A stretch of DNA of 64,000 bases, from the NCBI GenBank assembly GCA_030272155.1, contig CP126193.1, positions 5,208,001 to 5,272,000 on the forward strand, given 5' to 3'. Positions within the stretch are counted from its first letter, which is position 1. Each line of letters begins with the position of its first letter. Under the pieces are notes generated by a model. That model was not told where the DNA came from and did not search any database. It saw nothing but the letters and a program-made list of their open reading frames with translations. Shown here piece after piece: positions 48,427-60,348 of the stretch. The translations under genes were made by a program, and so were the position numbers. The DNA comes from Tetradesmus obliquus (Eukaryota; Chlorophyta; Chlorophyceae; Sphaeropleales; Scenedesmaceae).

Positions 48427-50512
48427 TCACACTCCCACCAGCATCTGCCCTGCTGTCGGGTTGGGGTAGAAGATGCCAAAGAACACTCCCAGCACAGCAC
48501 CGCAGCACACCTGCAGCAACACACATGGAGCCAGCGGTTGGTCACTGAATGCTCAGTCACTTGCAGCACCGCCACCCTTGAGCTTGTCATCTGCTGCATT
48601 AGCGACGGCTACTGATTGACCGCACAACATGCTAACATGTTGAGGACTTGCCTCAACCCGTGTCTGCAAACATGCTAGTGACGGCAGCTTGTGCATCATT
48701 GTGCAACAGCCACCCACGACGCCTCTGCCTGCTGCCTGTGCCTGGTCGCATGCCGCAAGGCCAAGTCTGCAAAGCCCTGCAGCGCTGCCGCAGGCTGCCT
48801 GCTGCCCCTCTCATACCCCAAGCTGTCTTTGTGTCCCTCCCTGCGCCAGCATGTCTCCTGTCCTTTGCTGCCTCAGGCTGTCCTGTGTCTCTGCCTGTCC
48901 CGCACCTGCAGCGGCGTGTGCCCCAGCACCTCCTTGAGCTTCACGTCGCTCACTGGGTGGCCGTCCAGCAGCTCACCGATGACCTGGTTCAGCACCTCAG
49001 CCTGCTTGCCTGCGGGGGGCACGGCAGCACAACAAGACAAGTGCTCTTGCACAGCAGCATGCGCCAGCAGCGCACGACTCTGCCAGCATGGCAGTGCACA
49101 TCCAACAGCAACACACACTGCAGCAGGCTGCCAGATGCACCATATACTGATTGTTTTGGTCTGGACAGAGTCAGCCACCGTGCAGCAGGGGCTCGGCATG
49201 TCTTCTGCCACTGGCCAGTGTGCTGGCTGCACATGCTGCACATGCCCCACCTGCGTGCCGCCGCACGCCTGCCGCGTCGTACATGACGATGGAGCTCAGC
49301 GCCACCGCCAGCGCAAATGCGCTGCTGCCCACGCCGTGCTGGTACGCGATGCCTGTGGTCACGCCCTGCACACAGCACAGTACAGCCAGACACACACCAC
49401 ACGAAGTTGAAGAGGTGCAGTGACTGTGAGCAGCGTTGGGGCGAGTGAGTTGCGCACCTATGGACGCAGTTTGCTTGCACCTGAGATGTTGACAGCCGCT
49501 GAGTCGCGCGCCAGCACCATGCCTGCCAGTCCAGACGAGATGCATGCTAGCTGTGAACCATGAACTGGTCCAGGGTCATCTGTCGAGCAGCTGCTGCTGC
49601 TGCTGCTGCAGTTGATTGCGCTGCTTGTTGCCTCACTCACCGCCACAAGTGCTGAATGCGAGGAGGGCATGCCGCCAGAGGCCACGATTGCCTTGAGGTC
49701 CCACACGCCCTTCTTTATCCGGTGCGTGAAGATCTGCACGCGCAGGTGCACATGTAGCAGGCAGCCACGCGTCACTGCTGCCCCCGGGCAGGACACCACC
49801 ACATGTGCAGCAGCTGGCATGGCCACCATCCAGGCTGTACAGGCGAGCATTGCACAGCCTTGCAAGCTGTTGCTGAGAAATAGCAGCGGTTTTCATTGCT
49901 GCAGACCCAGCTGTGGCGCTGCACATGCCCCCCGGCCGCACCTTGAGCGTCTGCGCGCAGAACCAGGCCCAGAATCCAGCCAGGAACACCCTGTTGGTGA
50001 ACAGGTCTGTGAAGCCGCCCCCAGGCAGTGCAGGCACCACAGCCATAGCAGCCATAGCTGACAGCCCATCGCTCCTGCAATAAAGATGTTTGCAAATGTG
50101 AGTCCTGCACATATACCAATGCCATGCTGTGTCCTGATGGTTGTCCTGGTGTCATGTAGTTGTGCAGTGCTCACCCCAGCAGCAGCTGCTGCAGCCTGTG
50201 TCGCTTGCACCACAGCCCCAATTGGCGTAATTGCCATCGAAGCTTTGTCAAAACAACTGCTACAGCTACTCTTTGCACGGTTTGCACGGTCTGCTGGGTG
50301 TTTGCTGCCTCCAGCACGGGTGTGCTGCTGCTACTGCCTGTGTTGATGCTGCTGCTCTGCTGCTGCTGTGCTTGGGCAATGACGGGCAGCCGTTTGGCTC
50401 GCAGACATGTTACATGTGGCTGCTTTGTGCTGTGAATGTGCTTCGATCCAAGAGCAGCGCATCGCCTGTGTACGGTGAGGCCAGGCTGGCCAGCCAGAGA
50501 TCTCATGTTCAT
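48427..50512 (-). CDS. DUF212 / PAP2-like membrane protein, probably plastid-targeted
   Basis: Member of the divergent PAP2 family (DUF212, annotated as acid phosphatase/vanadium haloperoxidase-related; bacterial YuiD). Substrate unknown. Six exons: 50175-50512, 49942-50074, 49641-49733, 49251-49365, 48906-49009 and 48427-48510, giving 288 residues with consistent phases. The family core is complete: NRVFLAGFWAWFCAQTLK, then GVWDLKAIVASGGMPSSHSALVA, then SSIVMYDAAGVRRHAGKQAEV and LGHTPLQ, ending in a hydrophobic helix (VCCGAVLGVFFGIFYPNP). The 112-codon first exon begins MNMRSLAGQPGL, is basic and Ser/Gln-rich with few acids, and looks like a plastid transit peptide. A 23-codon open stretch in intron 3 (LACISSGLAG...) was left out because homologues join directly across it. 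Confidence 0.85.
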
Positions 50513-52301
50513 TTAGCGCGATAAGCAAGTAAACAAGAAAGATCTGAGCGGACTGGCGTGCGCAGTAATAGAGAGGCGCGTATGCGTTTAGGTGGCGTGG
50601 AATCAATTGTTGTATGGCTTCAGGGTGGTCTCATTGGGGTCAGACAAGGCTTTATATGTTAAGATTCATAAGTGCATAACGCTGAGTGTTGAATGAGTCG
50701 CCCTTCGATCCCACGATGGTCACAGCTTATGACCCTGCAGTCAAACTGACAGTGCAGGAAACAACTCCTGAACCGTCCCACCGATGACCTTAACTCCTTC
50801 CTGGTGTGCATGCTGTTCGTGCCCTTCCAAGGCACCAGTTGAAGTGGCCATGGTGCTGCTGCACTGTAGCACCGCTGAATGGCAAACAGTGTACGTTTGA
50901 CAGTTCACAGACGTTCAATCTACTAGGGATATGATACCAGGTTAATCCTGCTTTCACAAGCAACGTCAGTATCAGGTTGTTGCCATCCAAATAGTGTTGA
51001 GGGCCCCACTCAGCTGCTGGCTGAGGGCCCCTGGGCCAGTGGCAAGGCAGGCAGGCCCTTTGGAAAGATGCCATTACAGTGTGGCAGTCTCTTGCAAAGG
51101 CAATTGCAAAGCTTCACCACATGCCAAATCTGGAATTCTCACGAGTAAAGATGTCACGGGGCAAATGGCCTCAGCAGTGAAGCAGCTGGCAGCTGTGGCA
51201 GAACCGCAGCCTACTGCCAGACACTCGGAGTGCAGCTCAAGCTTCAGAACGTGAAAGCATTGTCGTTCCCCTCTACTCCTAATGGGGATCAACATTCACC
51301 TCACACACATCGATATGAGACTACTGCCGTTATAGTTTGTGACTTTGCGAATAATGCAGAATGCTTGCGTGGATTAGTTCAAGCAGTACTGCTTACTGCT
51401 TTTCGTACGACACTTAAACGTGCACAGTACTGGGCACATGATGGCGTTGCATGGATGATCAACGGCAAAACGATCAGCATACATGCTTGACCAGAGGGCA
51501 GGAGGTCGCGCATCGGCCGTATTGCGACAGCATCAGCCACGGGAGTTGAAGCACAGCACACGTCGCTATCACTGCTGCGGGCACGAACACCCCCTCATAC
51601 AGGTATCAAATTGATGCTAGACACAAGACCTTTTACGTTCCGTGCGCCAGATCAGCCGAACCTGCTTCGTCACTGTCCGCACCGCTGCTCCAGTCATGTG
51701 CCCAGTCACTGTGTCAGTTCAGGCCGAAGGGTTCACGGCCTGCGCAGCATACGGTGGGGCGGTATATATTCCACGCTGTGCCTGGCAGCGAAGCATGTGC
51801 TGGTTCAGGAAGCCTGGTCACTGCGATCATGCCAACCATCGAACTCATGGTAGGCTGTGCGAGCAAGAGTTAGTGGTGCCAGGCTTTGCAGGGTTTGCAG
51901 ATGCGCCCCGCCTCTGCAGATTCAAGACGACACAGCAATGGCCTCGCCTATGCATCTGCAGTTCCTTGAAGATGGTGATACTAGTCAACCAAAGAACATC
52001 CTTTCGTTACACAATAACGCTTGCCCAACATACAACACACGAGCGCAAGCTGTCCAGTGCTGCTGGTCACTTGTTGGGCTTGTTCCAGTCAGGGTCAAAC
52101 TCGCCACGCGCCCTGCAAGCAGTGGCAACGGCAGCAGCAGCAGCAGCAGCATGTTGGTAGAAATGCTTGGCATTTCCACGCACAAGCACTGCAGCCTTAA
52201 CCCAGTAAGCTGTTTGATTGCCAACAGGGCAATCACGCAGCACAGGCACCCGACGGGCAAACACAGCGCAGGCACATGCAGCAGCGCAGCGTGCCTCAGC
52301 C
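50513..52301. other. Intergenic, 1.8 kb with no recognised gene
   Basis: Upstream of the DUF212 gene and downstream of the LSMT-like gene. It holds a TGTAA on the minus strand at 52007-52011, a possible poly(A) signal about 290 bp past the LSMT-like stop, and a short CAG run at 52130-52151. The open frames (for example 51230-51490 plus) resemble nothing I know. Confidence 0.5.
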
Positions 52302-55120
52302 TCACCAGCGCTTGAATCCGTCGATGAGCTGCGCGGGCTTCTTGGGCAGCTCGTCGATGAAGTCGAAAACCTCGATGATGTCGGCGTTGGGGTTGGCCAT
52401 CTTGCCCGACTTGGTGGGTATGCCGCGGATGGGCGCCAGGCGGCGCCGCACCGCGTCCATGGTCTGGCTCAGGATGGTCTTCTCAGCCAGCCGCAGCCGC
52501 ACCGCCAGCCGCTCGCGCCCGCTCAGGTCGGGTTGCTGCGCAGGTAAGAGTGGTGACAAGGTGACACAGGGGTGCACAGGGGTGCGGGTGTTCAACGTCA
52601 GCGTGTTGCAAGTAGCGTCGAGGATATTGCACGATGTACATAAGCAGACGGTGCGAACACAAACTGCATGCACAGTCCGCGGCTGTCAGAGCAGCAGCGT
52701 AGCGGAGGCCTGCCTGCTGTGCAGGAGCCGGTGCACGAAGCTGAGGTAGCAACCATGCTTGCAAGCAAGGAAAGTGATAGACGGATACAGTGGCAGCTGC
52801 TCTGCTGCTGCTGCTGCTCTGCTGCTGCTCTGCTGCAACTGTGCCCACGGAGCGGTGATGGTGCTGCCAGGCCGCCCCTCCCCTGGCACCCCACCTGGTT
52901 GAGCTTGGTGTCCTCCTCCAGGCTCGTCTTGTAGGCTGCCAGGCTCTCACGGCAGTCGCCCATCAGCAGCTGCAGCACCTCGTACTCGTTCATCTGGCTG
53001 ATGACCACGTCCTGCTCAAAGTTGACCTGCAACCAGTGACAGCAAAGGCATGTGCAGCTGTCAGCCACACCAACTCTTACAAGAGTGTCACTCAGATGAT
53101 GAATGAGCAGCCACACCAGCCTCACGAAACCTGCTGCTGCAGAAGCACCACCAACTACACAACCAGGGAACACCTGCCAGGCAGCAAGCAGCATCGCACC
53201 AGCTGTGGCTGCACACATCACCACAGCCTGCGCTGCGCTGCCCCCCCCCACCCACCCACCCACCCACACACACACCTTGGCGAAGAGCCCCACGTCCTGG
53301 ATGCGGGACAGCCGCAGGTAGCTCAGCAGCTGGATGGGGAAGCGGTCTGCATACACGGGGAAGCGCTCCTGCGCGGCAAAGCCAAAGCTCTCCAGCAGCT
53401 GCTGCTTCATGCCATAGTACCTGCGCAGCCAGGCCAGGCCAGCAGCAGGAATAGCACATGTAGCACAGCACATGACAGCGGTCCAATGCTTGCACTGTTC
53501 GTACATCAAGTTGCATGTTGGCTTTAATGATCACGCACGTTGTGGGTTGAAAAATTACTGCGATTGCCAATACGCTGCATCACCAACGCTGCTGTGAAAG
53601 TTTTGATCAGACACGCTGATGGCTAGCGCAGCAGCTGCTGCTGGTGCCAGCTGCTGATGTCAGCTGCCGCACCTGTCTCCTGGCAGCAGGCAGGCAGGGA
53701 AGTAGAGGCTGTCGCTCATGTTGCCGTCCTGCAGGGTGCCTGTGCTCAGCAGCAGCTCGCCATTGGGCCGCCCGTCATTGACCAGCACCTCCTGACCCTC
53801 CCTGCAGGCGCACCACAGCAGCCAGCAAGCATTGGCCGTTCAGTAAAAGAGGCAGCTACGGCATCTGGCACCTACAATGCTTGCGTGCTGGTGCATCTGC
53901 GAAGGCAACTAGACGGCCAGCCACCACCAGCACAGCACTGGTCACGCAATGAATCTATCCAGCTTGTGCAACAGTTGTCTCAGTTCAACCGCAACCCAGT
54001 GGTTCCTGCTGCAGCACATATGCCACAACTGCCGCAGCTACCAAAGGCTTCCAAGTGCTGTTGCTGCTGCTGCTGCCTTGTTCCTGACCCAATTGCTGCC
54101 ATGTTTCCCTGCCTGCGCCCCGCACCTGTAGGGCCGTGTGGTGGTCACCACCACCGCCTGCCGCTGCGCATCATAGTCCAGCGTGCAGCCATTATCATTG
54201 CCGGTGCGCGCCAAACTCCCAGCCACGGGCACCAGCGCAAAGCACTCCGCGCTGGGCAGGTACGTGGCGCAGGCCAGCACCACGCAGAAGCTGCGCAGGA
54301 AGGCCGCCTCATTGAACACGCTAGGGCTGAAGCGCTCCGGCGCCTGACTGAAGTGCTGCTCAGCCAGCTGCGCCCACTGCTGCTGCAGCGCCGCCTGGCG
54401 CTCCTGCGCCTCTTTAAGCACCGGCGAGCCTGTCAGCAGCTCTGCACGCTCCTGCTCACCCCACAAGATGGGTGAGGCGGTGCTGTGCGGCAGCGTGCCC
54501 AGCAGCGTGACCCAGGGCGAGGCGCTGCCGCGAGCCCGCTCCGCCATGAGCCACAGCGTGAGCCCCACCAGCTCGCTGCACTGCGCCGCAATCGTGCCCA
54601 CTAGGTCGTGCTTCTCTGCGTCGATGCCTGTGACTGCCAGCGACTCGGGCACCTCCAGCAGCACCTCCCCTGCCTGCACGTCCCGCGCTGCGATCATGCC
54701 CACGCGCTCCCCGCTGCCTGCTGCCTTGAAGCGCTTCGGCTCAAGCTTGTCAGTGACGGGCGCGCCCTGGCCCGCCAGCCACTTGAGCAGGTGCGCCACT
54801 GTGGCCACAAGCTCCACCTGGTCAGCCTGCTGTTCAGATGCTGCCAGTGCCCGCAGCGGCGCTACTGGTGCATGCCGTAGCCTGGCAGCAGCAGTGGCAG
54901 CAGATGCAGCACATGCAGGGGCTGAGACGAGCGTGACAGGGTGCCCATTGGTTGAGAAGATAGTGGATTGAGCAACAGCCCTGCAACACTTGGTGTTGCA
55001 TGCATCTGCGGACGAACTCACCTGCTGCTGGTGCTCCACTGACGTGGTTGGTGTGCACCACGCCCTTGGCGGGCCAGACACCGCTGGCCGATCATGATGG
55101 CTATACAATTGCTTCCTCAA
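52302..55120 (-). CDS. Rubisco LSMT-like SET-domain protein, plastid-type
   Basis: Resembles the plant SET-domain family of Rubisco large-subunit lysine methyltransferases. Five exons: 54126-55120, 53673-53801, 53276-53420, 52895-53026 and 52302-52535, giving 544 residues. The N-terminus is Ala/Arg/Ser-rich (SAATAAARLRHAPVAPLRALA) like a transit peptide. The SET N-part reads VGMIAARDVQAGEVLLEVP and the SET C-part GQEVLVNDGRPNGELLLSTG. The last 180 or so residues match the Rubisco-LSMT substrate-binding fold (GDCRESLAAYKTSLEEDTKL, then RLRLAEKTILSQTMDAVRRRLAP). The usual NHS motif is replaced by GNDNGC and the catalytic-Tyr motif (SYG) by VNDG, so methyltransferase activity is doubtful. An in-frame CAG/GTGAGT at about 55020 could hide another intron, so the start is uncertain. 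Confidence 0.85.
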
Positions 55121-55493
55121 TTGCCAAGATCGGATGTCTCGATACCAGGCAAGTGTGGTAGTAGTGCCTGGTGTGAACTCGAAAGGCGAACACTAGGCCA
55201 CAACTACCCGCAAGCAACACTAATATTCGGCCACTATAACTTTGCGACCGTTAGCACTTATCAGCAGAGCAGACCGAGAATGGGTCTGACAAGGGCAGAA
55301 GTGACAATCTTAGAATGACAAGTTGGAGTGGCCTGACAGTCACTACAGCAAGCTTGAAGCCCCAAGGTGTGTTTAGAACTTTATTGCACCAAGCAACCTA
55401 GCATCAGCTGCAGCAGTCCACCTGTTGGTGCCACACACTGCCTCTTCCACCACTGCTGCCGCCACGCGTGCTGCACGTTCGCCTGCTGCACCC
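55121..55493. promoter_or_regulatory. Divergent intergenic region LSMT-like / METTL21-like
   Basis: The 373 bp between opposed start codons is relatively AT-rich for this region. An upstream in-frame ATG at 55425 would lengthen the plus-strand protein by 23 residues. No clear core-promoter motif was seen. Confidence 0.5.
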
Positions 55494-57901
55494 ATGTCCA
55501 GCTTCAAGCTTCAGATAAAAGGCTGGGAGGATGGGGAGCGCGTTGACAAGATTTTGGAGAAGCCTGACAGGTGGCAGCTGCACTCAGCAGACCAGGTGCG
55601 GCTGGGGCAGGCAGAGTGGGCCAGGCCTGTGCCGCAAGCAGTGCGCCAGCAGCATGTTGTTTGCAAGCAGCGGCTACGTTCTGTATGTCTCAAGAGCTTG
55701 CTCAACTCTTGGTACGGCATTTAAAAGGGCTATCACGGCATGCAAAGGTTGTATACTTGTTTCCTGCAGGTCATCATGCACATCGATGACATGCAGGTTG
55801 TCATCAACCAAAAGGTAGGAGCAGCGGCAAGGGTGCTGCCAGCAGGGCATGCAGGGCAATCACAACCAGTGCATTCTGAGCGGCAGGCTTACTTAGGCAA
55901 GGGCCTCGTGCGCTGTTGGCGCAGCATAGCTAACGCTATGTTTTCCTGCTCTTGTTCCTGCTCCTGCTCCTGTAGCCTCACGAGGTCACGGCCAAGAAGC
56001 TGGGCGTGGGTGCTTGCGCCTGGGAGGGCGAGATGCTGCTGGCAGCATACCTCATGTGTGAGTGGAGGCCCTGGCCTGCTGCAGCAGCAGCGCCTGTGAT
56101 GGAAGCAGGCAGCCAGCGCTGCCGCAGCTGCTTTCAGCGCTTGCAGGGCCAGCCAGCTGCACGCACTGGCAGCCAGCCTGAGCTCAGCAATGCAGATGCA
56201 GACCCGAGTGTAAAATGGCGAATTCTATACAAAGCCAGGATACCGAAGTACGCTGGTCATCGAGTGTGTTTGGCGACCCTACACGTGCAGGGCAGTGCCT
56301 GCGTCTGATGCAGCTTTGCATGGTGTCCCTTTGGTGTAGCACCTGCAGCTGTAGCAGTGGTTCATCTCCTGTAGCGCAACTTGTGTAGCTGCAGCAGTTG
56401 TGCTGCGCTGTTTGTGTTTGGCCTGCCTGGATGCAGCACTGCTGAACTGCCGCTGCCGTTGCTCCTGCTCCCGCTGCTGCTGCTGGCAGCCGCCGCGCCT
56501 GCGCACAGGTACACGGGCATGCGTGTGCTGGAGCTGGGCTCTGGCCCCGGCCTGGCTGGGCTGCTGGCAGCCAAGCTGGGGGCGCGCGTGGTCATCACTG
56601 ACAAGGCGGTGGTGGTGCCGCTGATCAGCGAGAACATCGCGCTCAACGGCATCGGCCACACGCCCACACCCAGCTGCAGCGGCACGGCAGAGGTGCGGTA
56701 GTGGAATGCTGATGTGATGTGATGTGCTTGTGCCACCTGCGCATACCGCAGTGGCCTATAGTGCTGGTGCTCTAATTTAGCCTCTGTTGACGAGCTGGGC
56801 AGCAGCATGTGCATGACTGACAGCGGCGGCTGTTGCTGCTGTAGGCTGCTGTGGTGATCGCGTGTGTTTGATGCTGCCCTGCAGGCTGAGGCGCTGGAGT
56901 GGGGCGCCCCCGGCTATGAGGATGTGGTGCGCACCCTGGCCAGCCGCAAGCCTGAGCTGGTGCTGGCAGGTGGGGGCAGCAACAGAGGCAGCACACAGCA
57001 TGTTGCGCTGGGGCGGCTGAGCTGTGCCTGTCTTGCAGTGTACAGCTGGGGGCCTTGCCTGCCGGCTGTGCGTGTGGCTGCAACTTTTTTTTGTGCAACA
57101 AGCAGAACGTACAGCTGTTGCTGCTGTGATGATTGCACGTGCATGCGCATGCACTGCAGGCGGGGCTCACAGCGTAGACACGCCAACGCCAAGCATGCTG
57201 CACTGTACAACAGCGTGACATGATGCAAATGATTATGAGCTGTCAGCATGCTTCAGCCCTGCTTACATGTTGTAAAATGAAAACTCTCCCTTTACAGCAG
57301 CAGCATGCATGCACGCATGCATGCATGTTGTGCCATTAACCTCCGCTGCCGCTTCGGTGGTCTGCTCCTGCAGCTGACTGCTGCTACATTGACCAGGATG
57401 GAGCGAGCCCAAGCACACCACACTTCATCGCGGCATGCAGAGGTAATAACACGTGTCTAGTGTGCCTCTTTGTGCCTCTTTTTTGCTGCTGCTTGGACCT
57501 TATCAGGTCCAGCAGCTGCTATGCACACCAGCGGCTCTGGGTCAGGCGTCCCCAACCCCCGTGTCTAACAGCTGCAGCATGTGGGCTCACGGCTGCTGCT
57601 TTCTGCTGTCTGCTGTGCAGGCCTGTGTGGGCCTGATACGCGTGTGCTGGTGTCGTTTGAGCTGCGGTCCAATGCAGTCAAGGAGACGTTCCTGGCGGAA
57701 GCAGCCAAGGCCTTCACACAGGTGGGTGGCGTGCATGCAGAGGCGGTTGGCAGCCAGAGTGTCAGCCTTGGCCGTTGCAGGCGCAGCTGGCTCCTGCCCA
57801 GCTGTATCAAAAGGGGTTGTCATATGACCAGTTACGGCCTCGAGCTCCCAGGTTTACAACAGTGGGCTACAGGCAGTGCCTGACGCCTGCTGACAACGCC
57901 G

Positions 57902-57945
<44 letters not shown>

Positions 57946-58036
57946 GTGGTGTTGCCAGGTGCGGCGTGTGCCTGTGAGCAGCCTGCCCAAGTGCTACAGG
58001 GTGGAGTACATCGAGCTGTACGAGCTGAAGCCCTGA
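55494..58036 (+). CDS. METTL21-like protein lysine methyltransferase (Methyltransf_16)
   Basis: Seven-beta-strand SAM-dependent enzyme of the METTL21 group, which methylates lysines of chaperones, elongation factors and similar proteins; the target here is unknown. Eight exons: 55494-55595, 55770-55814, 55976-56055, 56509-56692, 56885-56969, 57374-57442, 57621-57721 and 57959-58036, giving 247 residues (METTL21 proteins run about 220-250). Motif I VLELGSGPGLAGL and the acidic strand-2 end VVITDK, then ISENIALNG, are clear. LVLAADCCYID fills the family's D-x-x-Y catalytic-loop position. The protein ends SFELRSNAVKETFLAEAAKAFT then YIELYELKP, the family's usual C-terminus. The start at 55494 was chosen because the conserved frame begins there; ATG 55425 upstream is an alternative. 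A TGTAA at 58340-58344 is a possible poly(A) signal. Confidence 0.88.
57905..57943. repeat. (CTG)n tract before the last METTL21-like exon
   Basis: About 13 CTG/GCT units in the last intron, ending some 15 bp before the acceptor at 57958. Confidence 0.9.
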
Positions 58037-58884
58037 CGGGGGGGCCGGCGCATAACAACAGACCAAACCAGCCACACAAGCCTGGTGAGTGCAGTGTGCA
58101 GGTGTGTTACACTTAGCTGCGCCAGCGCAACCATGTGAGACGGCACTAGCAGTAATAGAGATGGATACACCATGCCGCTCTGCAAATGCAATGTTGTGTG
58201 CATGCTTCAGCACACCAACATGCATGTATAGCCGCAGCACTGTATATAGGTACGTTCCCACTGATGCAGTGGGAACATGAAGCAGATTGAGTTCATAGGT
58301 GAGTGTTCGCCTTCAAACCTCACCCAACACAGCTGTTGCTGTAACACGGATCAGTGACAGTCGGCAGATCTACAAGCTGGTCAATCCAACATACGTTGAA
58401 GGAACACACAGATTCACCATGCAAAAACTACTCGTGCAGAATGTCTAGGCATTCTTCATATACGCTGTGGCAGCCTTAGTGGAGCATGCCATGCCATGCA
58501 AATGTAGTGGCTTGCAAGAGCCTCGGAACTGTTCGCAAGCGCATACTAGTTGCACATCTGTACATTTGCATTTCAAATGCTCACAGCTAAGAGCGTCATG
58601 TGTTGCTATGCCAGCTTGATCAACAGCAAGCAAGATATATACAGCCAAGCTGCTAACACGCTGGGGCAAACACATCGCATGCTTGTGTGGACAGCAGTGC
58701 ACATGATGACACCACAGCTCACTGCTCACAACAGCACTTCAAATGCTGGCCAATGCTTATGACAGCAGATGGACCAATTACTATGAGTGCTCGAGTGTGC
58801 CCGCCTGCAGACCTTCCTGTCTAGCTGCCCCTGATCCTACTGCTACATCTTACTGAAAGCCCCTGTCATGCTGTGCAGGTGCAT
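58037..58884. other. Intergenic, between convergent METTL21-like and Cys-rich genes
   Basis: Holds both 3' ends and the hairpin listed separately. No further gene recognised. Confidence 0.5.
58254..58276. other. Perfect 9-bp hairpin in the METTL21-like 3' region
   Basis: gttcccact, loop gatgc, agtgggaac. It lies about 220 bp past the stop codon and before the possible TGTAA signal, so it could form in the 3' UTR. Confidence 0.6.
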
Positions 58885-60348
58885 CTACAAGCCAGCCGCG
58901 GCAACAGCCAGCAGTGCAGCGCCAGCACACGCCAGCCAGGCCACCACGCCCCGCGGCCGTACGCTGCCAGCAGCCGACACCCACTGCTGCTGCTGCTGCG
59001 CGCCGTCAGCCCATCCACTCGCGCCGCTGCTGCTGCTGCGCTCACTGCCAAGCGGGCTGGGCCTGCCGCCTGGCAGCTGGCTCCTGCACACAAACAGCAG
59101 CGGGTCTCCCTTGCACATCTTGTGGTACGGCCCGCACTCGTTGTGGTCGGCGCTGTCGGTGCACAGCTGGCCATACACGCTGAGGACGTCGCACTGCGGC
59201 GCCGCTGCGCTCCAGTCGCAGCGCGTGCAGGCTGCCGCGCCTGTGTCCACCTCGCACAGCATTCTGCTGAGCTGGCGCGCCGCTGCTGTGGGCGTGAGGT
59301 ACCTGAGGCCGCCAAAGTCCTTGCACTGCTTCACAGCAGTGTTGTCTGTCATACACAGCGAGCGGTAGTTGGCACAACCCTGCAGCAGCAGTGCCAGGCA
59401 ACACCAGAATGGTTCAGTGGCTCTGCAGCATGCTGCACTTAATGTTGGTCGCGGCCGAAGTCGGCTGCTGGCTGACTTGAGAGCAGCTCCAGTTTTTTTT
59501 GCAGGCTCTATGCCTTGCTTGTGCATACACGATTCCACCAGTGACCACTACTGAGCAGTAATGTAGTTCATTACAGTGGGTAGAAGGTCGTAAGGGCATG
59601 GGCTGGGGCAAGCAATGCACAGTGGCAAACACTGCAAATCACTTGAAGACGGTGACTGTTGGCCGAGAATTTGCAAGTTGCATGTAAGCATTCTGATCAC
59701 ACTGTAACAACTGCTTTACCGTTTCGTTCTTGCCAATGCTGTCATGCCTGCATGCTGTGGCCAGCAAATGGAAGTCGTTGCAAGTGCGTGGTGTCTTGCC
59801 GATGCTCATAGGGTCCACGCCAGTGCTGCACAGCTTGAACAGTGAGCATGCTGACAGATTCGGCTGTGAGCCACAGATGACCTCCAGGTCCTTCATGGCC
59901 TGCTCTTCGCTGTACTTGTAGTCCGTGCATGAAGAAGAGGTGGGGTTGCTGACACATGTGTCAGTGCTGCTGGGTGAAGAGCTGCTGGAGTCACTGCTGC
60001 TGGTGCTGCTGCTGCTAGAGTCTGCTGCAGAGCCTGGTGAGCCAGGGCTTGGCTGTTGTCCTGCGTCCGTTGCAGGGGGCCCTAAAGGTAAAGGCATAGA
60101 GGTGAAGCGCGAGTCAGCCGCAGCAGGGTGTGTGAACGTGGACGGGCCAGGCTGCATCGGGGGTTGACAACCATGCCCGAAGCCAGGCGCCAACTCCCTG
60201 ACTAATAATTCACTGCAATCTCACCTGAGCTTATTTCAGCTCCCGGAGCTGCGAACTGTGATGATTGTGCGTTCACAATGGCCAGTGGCGGGCATACTAA
60301 AAGCAGCATGAAGCAGGCGATTGGCCCGGTCCCCGTTCGTCGCCGCAT
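58885..60348 (-). CDS. Secreted Cys-rich protein with signal peptide and hydrophobic C-tail
   Basis: Function not recognised. Three exons: 60225-60348, 59720-60081 and 58885-59379, giving 326 residues. The first exon is a signal peptide (MRRRTGTGPIACFMLLLVC..., likely cut after IVNA). Next is a Pro/Ser-rich linker of about 45 residues with long Ser runs, as in algal cell-wall and surface proteins. The Cys-rich part follows, in which C-x2-[FY]-x2-[LM]-C-like motifs recur: CSLFKLC, CANYRSLC, CGPYHKMC and a looser CDVLSVYGQLC. The C-terminus (VVAWLACAGAALLAVAAAGL) is a single hydrophobic stretch that ends the protein, fitting a GPI-anchor signal or a membrane anchor. The first splice uses the acceptor cctttacctttag, which restores phase; the second uses a GTAAAG donor. 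Likely an extracellular or surface protein. An upstream ATG at 60405 is in frame. Confidence 0.7.

Noticed and set aside
49486-49552. Extra DUF212 exon (LACISSGLAGMVLARDSAAVNIS)
   Set aside because: It has plausible splice sites, but homologues run directly from SSHSALVA to the next segment, and the direct junction keeps phase.
52302-53580. Thylakoid formation protein (Thf1/Psb29)
   Set aside because: A first impression from the helical C-terminal exons. The upstream SET exons, in-phase splicing and the LSMT substrate-binding pattern show one LSMT-like gene.
57301-57330. gcatgcatgcacgcatgcatgcatg as a regulatory palindrome
   Set aside because: Simple GCAT repeat inside a METTL21-like intron; such runs are common and nothing ties it to a function.
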